A stretch of DNA of 64,000 nucleotides from Leptospiraceae bacterium (GTDB taxonomy: Bacteria > Spirochaetota > Leptospiria > Leptospirales > Leptonemataceae): positions 115,388-179,387 of the forward strand of contig BPKM01000007.1 of the NCBI GenBank assembly GCA_026005135.1, read 5' to 3'. A program made the position numbers and the translations under genes. This document shows positions 48,592 through 57,031 of this stretch, piece by piece. How positions within the stretch are numbered: the stretch's first letter is position 1; every line of letters starts with the position of its first letter. The notes under the pieces were generated by a model. It saw only the letters and a list, made by a program, of their open reading frames with translations, was not told where the DNA came from and searched no databases.

Positions 48592-49234
48592 ATAGATTGG
48601 AATGTTTTTGCTTCTTTTTTCTGTAAAGAATAAAAATTAAAATACCTATAATTATTATCAAAGAAATAACTAAATTATACATTTTTAACCATTCTAAAAT
48701 TTTTTTCCAGTTTTCTCCAAGAAGATAGCCACCAGCTAAAAGTAAGGAATTCCATATTAAAATACCTATTAAAAAACCAAAAGAAAATAAAAAAAGATTC
48801 ATTTTGGTTATTCCAGCTATTATGCTTACAAAATAACGAATACCAGCAGAAAAACGCGATAATACAACAAATAAAAAGCCCCATTTATTAAACCATTTCT
48901 CTGTTTTTTTCATTTGGTCTTCAGAAATCATTGCTTCCAATAAATTTGATATCCACTTGATTTTTATTTGATCATGAATTTTATGCGCAAGATTCAATAT
49001 TTTTTGCCCCATAAAATACATTAGATATGCTCCAATAAAATTTCCTATAGCTGTAGAAATATAAGTTGTAATAGGAGAAATAATATTATGATAAATTAAA
49101 AAGCCAGCGAAAACAATAAAGGTATCTCCAGGCCAGGGAGGAAAAACATTTTCTGTAAAAGTAGAAAATATTAAAAAAAAATGAATCCAGATTGGATCAA
49201 TTTCTTGTAAATAATTTAAAAATGCATCTAACAT
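48584..49234 (-). CDS. DedA family membrane protein
   Basis: This 216-residue protein has the DedA/SNARE-associated motifs: FLIFSTFTENVFPPWPGDTFIVFAG (E and PxPGE-like loop), NFIGAYLMYFMGQKI and GFLFVVLSRFSAGIRYFVSIIAGITKMN (R..P.R-like). DedA proteins are linked to lipid scrambling and recycling of undecaprenyl phosphate. It overlaps cobB at its end. Confidence 0.85.
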   Translation of the reverse strand: MLDAFLNYLQEIDPIWIHFFLIFSTFTENVFPPWPGDTFIVFAGFLIYHNIISPITTYISTAIGNFIGAYLMYFMGQKILNLAHKIHDQIKIKWISNLLEAMISEDQMKKTEKWFNKWGFLFVVLSRFSAGIRYFVSIIAGITKMNLFLFSFGFLIGILIWNSLLLAGGYLLGENWKKILEWLKMYNLVISLIIIIGILIFILYRKKKQKHSNLYE

Positions 49235-49292
49235 AACAATTAAACGTTAAAAAATTTTTTTTATATATAATGGCAATATTTTCTTATGTATT

Positions 49293-50015
49293 TTAATTAA
49301 TTGTAATAGTAGATTTTTCTTTAATAAATTGATTTATAATATTTTCGACTTGACTTTTATCTATAATTTTTTGTTTTAAAAAACGTTTTTTAGGTTTTTG
49401 GGAGGAAATATTTATTATATTATCATTTAATATTAGAGTAGAAACAGAATATTGATTTTCTTTTAAGAAATCTATAAATGATTTTCTAAAATGGTAATAT
49501 AATGTTTGTTTATTATTGTTCTGAATTGTTAAAATTCTTATAGGGTTTTGAATAAAAATTTGATGTGCTTTAATTATATTAAAAAAACTTAACTGATTCC
49601 ATTGTTGTAAGTATTTAAAATTATGAACAGGCAAATCAAGGATTGATTTATGGAAATAATAATCATCAAAATGAAAGATAAAATCAATTTTATCCCATTC
49701 ACTTTTGATTATTTTGAATGCTTTTTTTATATGAAAATAATTTCTCGAATCAATAGAAAAAGACAAAACATATTTTTTTCTCTCTATTTTATAATCATTT
49801 CTATCTATAATTTTTTTTTCTATATAGGATACAAAAGCTGGATGTTTACCTATCAAAACAAAACGAATGTTTTTATTCAAATTATTCGATAAATAATATA
49901 TTATTTCTCTTGCAACAGGATGATAGCAATTTGTAACTAAAACTGTTTTATTATAAAAATAAGATGGAATTAAATCTGATTTCTTATTTAAAAAAAAAGA
50001 AAATAAATTTCTCAT
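49293..50015 (-). CDS. SDR-like Rossmann protein, probably degenerate
   Basis: This 240-residue protein starts KTVLVTNCYHPVAREIIYYLSNN, a strand-loop-helix like an SDR nucleotide-binding site but without the usual GxxxGxG. The segment DKIDFIFHFDDYYFHKSILD sits where NNAG-type residues normally lie. YYHFRKSFIDFL has Tyr and Lys spaced as in SDRs (Y...K), but the usual Ser is unclear. It may be a divergent, possibly inactive, SDR. Confidence 0.45.
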   Translation of the reverse strand: MRNLFSFFLNKKSDLIPSYFYNKTVLVTNCYHPVAREIIYYLSNNLNKNIRFVLIGKHPAFVSYIEKKIIDRNDYKIERKKYVLSFSIDSRNYFHIKKAFKIIKSEWDKIDFIFHFDDYYFHKSILDLPVHNFKYLQQWNQLSFFNIIKAHQIFIQNPIRILTIQNNNKQTLYYHFRKSFIDFLKENQYSVSTLILNDNIINISSQKPKKRFLKQKIIDKSQVENIINQFIKEKSTITIN

Positions 50016-50078
50016 AAAAAATAGACTAATACCTCGAAAAAAATATTAGATATTTATTATTATTCTGATGAAAATTTG

Positions 50079-50097
50079 CCGGAGCGAAATGCTCCGG
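50079..50097 (-). terminator. Terminator after OmpA-like gene
   Basis: CCGGAGC (50079-50085) pairs with GCTCCGG (50091-50097). On the minus strand it is followed by CAAATTTTC. It lies 10 bp after the OmpA-like stop (50108), so it probably ends that transcript; the T-run is short. Confidence 0.65.
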
Positions 50098-50107
50098 TTT
50101 GTAAAAA

Positions 50108-50650
50108 TTATTTTTTAGCTATACGGAATGTTACTCTTCTTTGTCTTTGATCATAAGGATCAATACCAGGAATTGGTTCGTCTTCTGCAACACCTACTGG
50201 TCGGATTTTATCCTTAGGAATACCGGCTTTAATTAAAGCATTATAAACTCTTTTGGCACGTTCGGTAGAATACCAAATATTTCCTTTTTTACCAAGTTCG
50301 GGTTGCGCTTCTCTTGGACCACTTTCATCTGTATGTCCTACTATTTCTAATACTAAATCATCGGGTAGATTATTGATTACTTCCATAAATTTATCTTTAT
50401 TTTGATTGAACCAATTCTGAAAGTCTTGTTGATCCAAACTTACATCTTTATATGCCCATCCTTTTCCATGTGGAGCATAAACAAATCCTAACTCTTCCCC
50501 TATTTCTGGTAATACACTTCTTTTGGTTGCTTCTTCTTCAGCTGGGACTGGTTTAGTTTCTTGTGGTTGAGTTGTCTGACCACTCGCACAAGCAATAAAC
50601 CAGCTGAAAAGTATTGTTAAGCCTAATTTTGTAATTGTTTTTGCTTTCAT
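50108..50650 (-). CDS. OmpA-family outer membrane lipoprotein
   Basis: This 180-residue protein has a lipoprotein signal (LTILFSWFIACASG, Cys about 21), a Pro/Glu-rich linker and an OmpA-like peptidoglycan-binding domain: LVLEIVGHTDESGPREAQ, STERAKRVYNALIKAGIPKD, RQRRVTFRIAKK. The Asp in GHTDESG and Arg in QRRV are the expected peptidoglycan contacts. It probably anchors the outer membrane to peptidoglycan (Loa22/Pal-like role). Confidence 0.88.
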   Translation of the reverse strand: MKAKTITKLGLTILFSWFIACASGQTTQPQETKPVPAEEEATKRSVLPEIGEELGFVYAPHGKGWAYKDVSLDQQDFQNWFNQNKDKFMEVINNLPDDLVLEIVGHTDESGPREAQPELGKKGNIWYSTERAKRVYNALIKAGIPKDKIRPVGVAEDEPIPGIDPYDQRQRRVTFRIAKK

Positions 50651-50738
50651 ATAACCAATATTTTGTAAAACAAAAAAAATTCAATCTATTTTTTTTAATT
50701 TTTTGTTTTTTATATGTTTTTTTTATAATCGTATTTTA

Positions 50739-51573
50739 TTAAAGATATCTAAGGTATTCCGTAGTAATTGGTTTTTCTAAAAGTTCCTCAGAAATATTTA
50801 ATAATTTTAAAAGATATTCAAATACATATTTAACATAGGCAGGTTGATTTGTTTTTCCTCGAAAAGGGACAGGAGTTAAAAAGGGAGAATCAGTTTCAAT
50901 TAAAATATTTTCTAAAGGGATATTTCTGGCAGCTTCTTGAATAAAAGTAGCATTTTTAAAAGTAATAATTCCACTAAATGAAATTTTCCATCCTAAATCT
51001 ATAAACCATTTAGCTTCTTTATAAGAATAAGTATAGCAATGCATTATTGCTTTATTATAATTTAGTTCCCTTCCTATGGAATGGATCAATTTTATGGCTT
51101 CTAATTTATTTTCATTATATTGTTTATCATCTCTACAATGAATTATTACAGGTAGGTTTAATTCCTTTGCTAATTGAAAATGCTTCATAAAATGATTCTA
51201 TTTGTAAATCCTTAGTTTCTGGTGTTTGAAAAAAATCTAAACCAGTTTCTCCAATACCTATAAAATTATCTTCTTTATAATTTTCTTTTATTAAATTTAA
51301 TACTTCATTAATTTGGTCTTGATTTTTAACAGATTCTGGATGAAGTCCCATTGTATAATAAATTTTAGTTTTGTTTTGTTTTTGTTGATTTACAAAGTTT
51401 TTATTCCATAAACTGGAATTTTTATCAACTGCAATTTGTACAATAGCAGAAATATGATGTTCTTTACAATTTGTTAATATTTCATCAATTTTTAAACCAA
51501 ATGATTCTGTTATATCTATATGACAATGGGTATCGATTAGCACAGGTGCAAAATTTATATATTTTCCTTCCAA
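50739..51573 (-). CDS. tatD: TatD family metal-dependent hydrolase, frameshifted near 51177
   Basis: The N-terminal frame (51573) has LIDTHCHID and FIGIGETGLDFF (metal ligands); the other frame (ending 50739) has NLPVIIHCRDD, IMHCYTY, ISFSGIITFKNA and LIETDSPFLTP, all TatD/YcfH signatures. Removing one base from the A4 run at 51177-51180 (plus strand) joins them as FYEAFQLAKELNLPV, giving about 277 residues. TatD enzymes are nucleases/hydrolases. It diverges from lpxA. Confidence 0.9.
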
Positions 51574-51642
51574 ACAACAAAAAAATAATGTCTAAATCTA
51601 ATTTAAAATTGATAATACATAACCAATTAAAATTCTGTCAAT

Positions 51643-52437
51643 GTGAGTAATAAAATACATCCTACAGCAATAATAAGTAAAACAGCTATTATTGAAGAAA
51701 ATGTAGAGATTGGTCCATATGTAATTATTGAAGACAATGTAATTATTGGCAAAAATACAAAAATAGGTGCATTTTGTTATATATATGCAAATACTCAATT
51801 GGGTGAAAATAATTTATTAAGTCCTCATGTTTGTCTTGGAGGTTTACCTCAGGATATAACATTTGATCCTAATAAAAAAACTTATTTAAAAATTGGTAAT
51901 AATAATATATTTAGAGAATTTGTTAATATTCATAGAAGTACAAAAGAAGAATTACCTACAACCATAGGTGATAATAATTATTTTATGGGTACCGTTCATT
52001 TAGGTCATGACTGTATTGTAGGAAATCATAATATATTTGTACAAAATTGTATTTTAGCTGGTCACGTAATAGTTGGTAATCGTGTTTTAATTAGTGGACA
52101 TGTCGCTATTCATCAATTTTGCCGAATTGGAGATTATAGCATAATAGGAGGTCTATCTAAAATCGTTAAAGATGTTCCCCCTTTTATGATGGTTGATGGA
52201 AATCCAGCAAGTGTTGTAGGTATAAATGTTGTAGGTTTAAAACGAAACAATTTTTCCGAAGAGCAAAGAAGACATATAAAAAATGCATATAAAATTTTAT
52301 ATAAAAAAGGATTAACTTATTCGAGTGCTATAGAAGAACTAAAAAAACAATTTTCTAATGATCCAAATATAACAAATCTCATTAGTTTTATAGAAAATTC
52401 AAAAAGAGGTATACTCGGTGCAGAAAAAGAATCCTGA
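51643..52437 (+). CDS. lpxA: UDP-N-acetylglucosamine acyltransferase
   Basis: This left-handed beta-helix trimeric enzyme starts lipid A synthesis. Hexapeptide repeats run from IHPTAIISKTAIIEENVEIG through GDNNYFMGTVHLGHDCIVGN. Signatures include GGLPQDITFDPNKKTYLKIG, VNIHRSTKEE, HLGHDC (catalytic His region) and SGHVAIHQFCRIGD. The start is a GTG at 51643, since no in-frame ATG fits. Its presence shows an LPS-type outer membrane. Confidence 0.93.
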   Translation: MSNKIHPTAIISKTAIIEENVEIGPYVIIEDNVIIGKNTKIGAFCYIYANTQLGENNLLSPHVCLGGLPQDITFDPNKKTYLKIGNNNIFREFVNIHRSTKEELPTTIGDNNYFMGTVHLGHDCIVGNHNIFVQNCILAGHVIVGNRVLISGHVAIHQFCRIGDYSIIGGLSKIVKDVPPFMMVDGNPASVVGINVVGLKRNNFSEEQRRHIKNAYKILYKKGLTYSSAIEELKKQFSNDPNITNLISFIENSKRGILGAEKES

Positions 52438-52539
52438 TCTGGAAGAGTATGAATTAATCCATCAATTTTTAATTGCTTTTTAAATAATTAGCTAAAATCA
52501 ATTTTACAAACCTATATAATTTAAAAATATTGTAGACAA

Positions 52540-52703
52540 TTATTTTATGTACATACATAATATTTTGACTTTTTCTTCTATCAGTTTCCTTCTTTTTGTT
52601 AAGTCGATGCTCTATCCTGTTTTCTGTAAAGCTTGTTATAAATTCAGAACTAATTTTCCTTAATGGAATCCTCATTTGAGATAATTTATCATCAAATTTT
52701 CTA
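52540..52703 (-). pseudogene. Truncated copy of the DUF1564-like gene at 63312
   Basis: On the minus strand the frame reads RKFDDKLSQMRIPLRKISSE then FITSFTENRIEHRL, matching RRFDDKVSLLRVPLREIGSE and FVTSVTEIRIEHRF of the gene at 63312-63833. Similarity continues past the stop into the flanking DNA (TACATAAAATAATT versus GCATAAAATAATTTACG). A stop lies directly upstream of the match and the first two thirds of the gene are missing. The rest of 52438-52843 is A+T-rich DNA with no other gene seen. Confidence 0.7.
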
Positions 52704-52843
52704 TTCTATATATTGATTTTAATAAATATTGATATTAATATCTAAAATTATATATTTTATAAAAAATAAAAAAATTCTGTAATTTGGAAGATAAAAATAT
52801 GTTTTTTGATTGTAATTTATAAAGTCAGAAAAAAAATGTCATT

Positions 52844-52958
52844 AACCGCACTGATAGAGCAGGGGATACACCCGTATCCATCCCGAACACGGAAGTTAAG
52901 CCCTGCATCGCCGATGGTACTGCACGGTTCGCCGTGTGGGAGAGCAGGACAGTGCGGA
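52844..52958 (+). rRNA. rrf: 5S ribosomal RNA
   Basis: The closing helix CCGCACTG (52846-52853) pairs with CAGTGCGG (52950-52957). Between them are the canonical 5S elements: ACACCCGTATCCATCCCGAA, CACGGAAGTTAAGC, GCCGATGGTACTG and GTGGGAGAGCAGGAC. Length is about 115 bases. No 16S or 23S gene is near, an arrangement known in Leptospira. It heads a tandem array of truncated 5S copies. Confidence 0.93.
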
Positions 52959-53700
52959 TTTCTTTATTTTATTCAAAAATTCATTCAAAAATAAAATTAA
53001 AAAGATTCCATATGCATACAAACACGGAGGTTAAGCCCGCATTACGGATGGCACTATACGGTTCGCCGTGTGGGAGAGCCAGTGCGGATTTCTTTATTTT
53101 ATTCAAAAATTCATTCAAATAATAAGAATTAAAAAGATTCCATATGCATACAAACACGGAGGTTAAGCCCGCATTACGGATGGCACTATACGGTTCGCCG
53201 TGTGGGAGAGCAGGACAGTGCGGATTTCTTTATTTTATTCAAAAATTCGTTCAATAATAAAATTAAAAAGATTCCATATGCATACAAACACGGAAGTTAA
53301 GCCCGCATTACGGATGGCACTATACGGTTCGCCGTGTGGGAGAGCAGTGCGGATTTCTTTATTTTATTCAAAAATTCATTCAAAAATAAAATTAAAAAGA
53401 TTCCATATGCATACAAACACGGAGGTTAAGCCCGCATTACGGATGGCACTATACGGTTCGCCGTGTGGGAGAGCAGTGCGGATTTCTTTATTTTATTCAA
53501 AAATTCGTTCAAAAATAAAATTAAAAAGATTCCATATGCATACAAACACAGAAATTAAGCCCGCATTACGGATGGCACTATACGTTTGCCGTGTGGGAGA
53601 GTAGTGCGGATTTCTTTATATTGTTTTATTCGTTCAATAATAGGATTAAAAAATTCCGTATGCATACAAACACGGGAGTTCAGCTCAGATATTTTTATTA
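52959..53700 (+). repeat. Tandem array of truncated 5S rRNA copies
   Basis: Six units follow the 5S gene. Each begins with GATTCCATATGCATACA (53004, 53136, 53270, 53399, 53528; diverged at 53652), spaced 124-134 bp. Each carries a 3' part of 5S (CACGGAGGTTAAGCCCGCAT, GGTTCGCCGTGTGGGAGAGC, AGTGCGG) and a spacer like CTTTATTTTATTCAAAAATTC. The 5' half of 5S is absent, so none can form the closing helix. The fifth copy has decayed (TACGTTTGCC) and the sixth is barely recognisable. Open frames across the array are artefacts of the repeat. Confidence 0.9.
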
Positions 53701-53826
53701 GGGTATTAAAATACGAATATTTATATTTTATAAAAAATGATTCCGGAATAAAATTACATATGGGATTATGTTAAATTTATAGTATAAATATTTTACTTTA
53801 TAGTTTAATAAATAAATTTAGATTTT

Positions 53827-54624
53827 ATGAATTTAAAAGAAGAATTTTTAAGTTGTATGGGAGCAATTCAATATTTTACACGAATACCAATAAAATTCAG
53901 AATAAATTATAATTATATTAAATATAATAGTATTGTTTATTTACCATTTATAGGTATAATAATAGGGATATTGGATATTTTTCTATTTAAAGGCTTAATA
54001 ATTATTTTTAAGGAAATAGAAATTGGAATTATTTTAATGATGATTTTTCATACATTTATAACTGGTGGTTTGCACGAAGATGGGGTTTCTGATTTTGTTG
54101 ATGGATTTGGTGGAGGTTATGAAAAACAAAAAATTTTAGAAATTATGAAGGATCCTAATATTGGTAATTTTGGTGCTTTATCTATCATCTATTTAATTCT
54201 TTTAAAGTTTATTCTTTTAAAGTATTTGTTTATTAATATTGGTATTTTTTTTATTATATTTATTATAATCCAATTTTTAAGTAGAATTATATTAATTTAT
54301 TTTATGAAGTTCTTACCATATGCCCGTGATGTGGGTAAAGCTAAAATGTTTGAATCTATTTCTAATGGAAGATTCTGGATATTTCAAATTATATATTTTA
54401 TTTCTTTATGTTTTATTTTATATTATTATGATTCGTATATTTTATTATTCTTAATTTTTATCATATATTTGATAATAATTTATTATTTTTTTTATAAATT
54501 ATTGTTATCAAAAATTGATGGATATACAGGAGATACTCTCGGTGCTATACAACAAATTTCTGAAATTGGTTTATATATCGTTTGCATTCTATATTTTATA
54601 TACTCAAAAAATTTTATGATATAA
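53827..54624 (+). CDS. cobS: Adenosylcobinamide-GDP ribazoletransferase (cobalamin synthase)
   Basis: This 265-residue membrane enzyme joins adenosylcobinamide-GDP and alpha-ribazole in the last part of B12 synthesis. Signatures are MGAIQYFTRIPIKF, TGGLHEDGVSDFVDGFGGGY (the GGLHEDG..D..DG metal motif), NIGNFGALSIIYLILLK and the C-terminal KIDGYTGDTLGAIQQISEIG. It is alone, with no other cob genes here, suggesting salvage or dispersed genes. Confidence 0.92.
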   Translation: MNLKEEFLSCMGAIQYFTRIPIKFRINYNYIKYNSIVYLPFIGIIIGILDIFLFKGLIIIFKEIEIGIILMMIFHTFITGGLHEDGVSDFVDGFGGGYEKQKILEIMKDPNIGNFGALSIIYLILLKFILLKYLFINIGIFFIIFIIIQFLSRIILIYFMKFLPYARDVGKAKMFESISNGRFWIFQIIYFISLCFILYYYDSYILLFLIFIIYLIIIYYFFYKLLLSKIDGYTGDTLGAIQQISEIGLYIVCILYFIYSKNFMI

Positions 54625-54694
54625 TCTTTTTGTAAATTTTTTTAATTTAATATTTTCAAAATGATAAATCATAAAATTAGATTTTTATGCTTTT

Positions 54695-56158
54695 TTATAA
54701 GCCAATTTTATAATAATCAATTGCAAGAGATACAATTTCTTTAACTGGTCTACAATCAGGAGATAAAATATCACCATTATGATTAGCTGCCAATACCCCA
54801 CATCCGCCTCCACAAGATAAAGATACTGCACAATTTCTACATTGAGGTATCGATAGAACATCTCTTGTTTGCCATTTCATTCTTTGTTCTTTTTGACTAT
54901 CTTTTAGAATAATGTTAGTATGATACATTTCTGGTTTTTTTGATGTATCTAAATAAGAAACTTCAGGATCAATTTGTTCGCATGAGAATTCTGTTGCGAT
55001 AATTTGTTCTTTTGTAATTTTAGTATCTTCGAAAATATTGCCTAATTTATATTTTTCAACACCAACAGAAGCGGTACAACCATAGATATTACCATATAAA
55101 TCAAATGCCCATTCTTTTTTTCCTGCTGGACATCCGTCAAAAATAGGCATAGGTAAAGAACCTGTTTCTGCTAAATATCGTATACCATGAAAATGAGGTT
55201 TATGAAATCTTTTTAATATAGGATACATTTCTGCTAAAGCAATAAAATCTTTCCATAAATCTAAGCGATTATATAGTTTATTTTTGGGTTGGCAGGTATG
55301 TAATTCGTAATTTCTACCAATTGATGTTTCGAATAATGTTTCTGGATAATCAAGCCATCCGGCATTTTTTGCATATTCTGCTAATTCAACAATTGTTGGT
55401 AAATTTTCTTTATCAATTATCATTCTTAAATTGATCCTATATCCATTTTTTAGGGCTTCCGATATCCCTGTTGCTACACGTTCAAAGGTTGGTTTTCCAG
55501 TTACTGTTGGTCTTCTTTTATTATGCTGTTCTGGACTTCCATCAACACTTACTTGTATTTCTTTAATTTTAATACCAATTTTTTTAAATTCAGGTATGTA
55601 ATGGATTAATTCATATCCATTTGTTACAATTGTAATTTGATAATCATATAGTTTTGCTTTTTCTAAGAAATACAATAAATGTTTTTTATATCGTTCTCCA
55701 CCTAAAAGAGGTTCTCCACCAAATAATGTTATATATGGTTTTTGTTTTTCATGAGCAAATTGTTTATTGATATAATTAAAAAATGCATCTGTTACTTCTG
55801 GTGTTATAATTTTTGAATTTTCTTTATAACTCTCTTGAAAACAATAAATACAAGAAAAATTACATGCATAGGTTGTAGAAAATATAATTTGAACAGGTGT
55901 TTTTTCATATTCTTCTAAAAATTCAATATAACGTTCCTGGATATATTCTTCTTCGTCTTCGATTGATTCAAATAAATAACCGCGTTCAAGCATATAATCT
56001 TTTAAATGATAATCATTCCATTGATTTGTTTGCAAACGATACTCTAATTCTGGCCTTTCAAATATACTTACTTCATCAATAGCACCTGTTAAATAATTCA
56101 TAATAAAATATCTCTGGGAAGGTGTTTCAAATGTAAATGTATAACGTGATTTAATCAT
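54695..56158 (-). CDS. Radical SAM/SPASM peptide maturase
   Basis: This 487-residue protein has a 95-residue N-terminal region, then the radical SAM cluster YACNFSCIYCF (Cys99, Cys103, Cys106) and LFGGEPLL (149-152). A C-terminal SPASM domain shows all seven Cys: 343 (GCPAGKKEW), 361 (YGCTAS), 440 and 443 (PQCRNC), 449 and 453 (LSCGGGCG) and 469 (SPDC), matching the CX9-15GX4C / CX2CX5CX3C / C pattern. Such enzymes modify peptides by forming thioether or C-C cross-links. A small peptide gene lies directly upstream. Its own RBS is AAGGAG before ATG 56158. The exact modification is unknown. Confidence 0.85.
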   Translation of the reverse strand: MIKSRYTFTFETPSQRYFIMNYLTGAIDEVSIFERPELEYRLQTNQWNDYHLKDYMLERGYLFESIEDEEEYIQERYIEFLEEYEKTPVQIIFSTTYACNFSCIYCFQESYKENSKIITPEVTDAFFNYINKQFAHEKQKPYITLFGGEPLLGGERYKKHLLYFLEKAKLYDYQITIVTNGYELIHYIPEFKKIGIKIKEIQVSVDGSPEQHNKRRPTVTGKPTFERVATGISEALKNGYRINLRMIIDKENLPTIVELAEYAKNAGWLDYPETLFETSIGRNYELHTCQPKNKLYNRLDLWKDFIALAEMYPILKRFHKPHFHGIRYLAETGSLPMPIFDGCPAGKKEWAFDLYGNIYGCTASVGVEKYKLGNIFEDTKITKEQIIATEFSCEQIDPEVSYLDTSKKPEMYHTNIILKDSQKEQRMKWQTRDVLSIPQCRNCAVSLSCGGGCGVLAANHNGDILSPDCRPVKEIVSLAIDYYKIGL

Positions 56159-56189
56159 ATATATTTCTCCTTTTTTATTATAAAGAAAT

Positions 56190-56214
56190 TCCCTTCTTCA
56201 TTTAGAAGAAGGGA
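56190..56214 (-). terminator. Hairpin between peptide gene and radical SAM gene
   Basis: TCCCTTCTTC (56190-56199) pairs perfectly with GAAGAAGGGA (56205-56214) around a 5-base loop. It lies 10 bp after the peptide stop, and on the minus strand is followed by ATTTCTTTATAATA, not a perfect T-run. A partial terminator or mRNA stabiliser here would give more peptide than enzyme mRNA, as common in RiPP operons. Confidence 0.6.
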
Positions 56215-56223
56215 TAAAAGATA

Positions 56224-56352
56224 TTAATCATGACAACCAGATATGATCTTTGATTGTTTGGAACAACATTGAGCGACTTGCTTATGTTTATTCACTGGTT
56301 GTCTTTTAGAAATTGGTTTAAATGCCGTTTTTGTATTTTGATTTTTATTCAT
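56224..56352 (-). CDS. Candidate RiPP precursor peptide (42 residues, Cys/His C-terminus)
   Basis: This short gene has a strong RBS (AAAGGAGCGATGT) before the ATG at 56352. It encodes a basic, Asn/Lys/Gln-rich N-terminal two thirds (MNKNQNTKTAFKPISKRQPV) with no signal peptide, then VAQCCSKQSKIISGCHD at the C-terminus (Cys29, Cys30, Cys40, His41). A charged leader with residues that can be cross-linked at the end is the usual precursor layout. It lies between an ArsM-like methyltransferase and the radical SAM/SPASM gene, all in one direction with short gaps. No known precursor family was recognised. Confidence 0.65.
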   Translation of the reverse strand: MNKNQNTKTAFKPISKRQPVNKHKQVAQCCSKQSKIISGCHD

Positions 56353-56365
56353 ACATCGCTCCTTT

Positions 56366-57010
56366 TTATTTTTTATATCCTTTAATTGTTATACTTCTAA
56401 TAAGTACTTTTTCTTTTCCTTTTTCGTATGGTTCACTTTCTTCTAAAATTTCTATCTCTTTAAAATTTGCTTCTGCAATACTATTAAAATATTCTTCTTT
56501 TGTAATTGCACCACCATAACATTGTGCCCATGCTTCTGGATTATTTTTTACTGAATGTGGTAAAGGATTTTCTGCAATGATATCAGAAATAATAAATCTA
56601 CCACCATTTTTAAGAATACGATAGATTTCTTTAAATACCTTACTTTTATCTTTTGCATGATTTATAACACAATTAGAAATAACTACATCTGCATAATTAT
56701 CTGGAAGAGGAATATTTTCTATATCTCCTAAGATAAATTCAGCATTTTTTATTTTTAATTTTTCTGCATTTTTTTTGGCAACCTCTAACATTTCCTGAGT
56801 TGTATCTATTCCAATAGCTTTACCTTCTTTACCAATAAATTTAGTTGCTTTTATAATATCTGTTCCTCTACCACAACCTAAATCTATTATAATTTCTCCT
56901 TTTTGTAAAAAAGAATATTCTAATGCAGAACCACAGGATAAACAACAAGTATTATTGGCTTCTTGTGTATATCGAACTATGATTGCTGATTTTATATTGC
57001 TTGCATTCAT
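56366..57010 (-). CDS. ArsM-like SAM-dependent methyltransferase
   Basis: This 214-residue protein has the SAM motif IIDLGCGRGTDIIKA and GIDTTQEMLE. It resembles arsenite methyltransferase ArsM: NTCCLSCGS (Cys22, 23, 26), ISNCVINHAKDKSKVFKEIY (Cys114) and AWAQCYGGAITKEEY (Cys164), the positions of the three conserved ArsM cysteines. The typical C-terminal extension of ArsM is short. In this setting it could methylate a metalloid or the peptide itself; both are inferences. It lies 13 bp before the peptide gene. Confidence 0.78.
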   Translation of the reverse strand: MNASNIKSAIIVRYTQEANNTCCLSCGSALEYSFLQKGEIIIDLGCGRGTDIIKATKFIGKEGKAIGIDTTQEMLEVAKKNAEKLKIKNAEFILGDIENIPLPDNYADVVISNCVINHAKDKSKVFKEIYRILKNGGRFIISDIIAENPLPHSVKNNPEAWAQCYGGAITKEEYFNSIAEANFKEIEILEESEPYEKGKEKVLIRSITIKGYKK

Positions 57011-57031
57011 TTTACAATCCTTAAGATAATT

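Noticed and set aside
52959..53700. CRISPR-like array (regular ~130 bp period)
   Set aside because: The repeated part is long and 5S-derived, the spacers are also near-identical, and there are no cas genes.
52806..53774. Four overlapping open frames containing LYGSPCGRA-type repeats
   Set aside because: They are translations of the tandem 5S-derived repeat units; the DNA matches 5S rRNA, and there is no RBS or codon logic.
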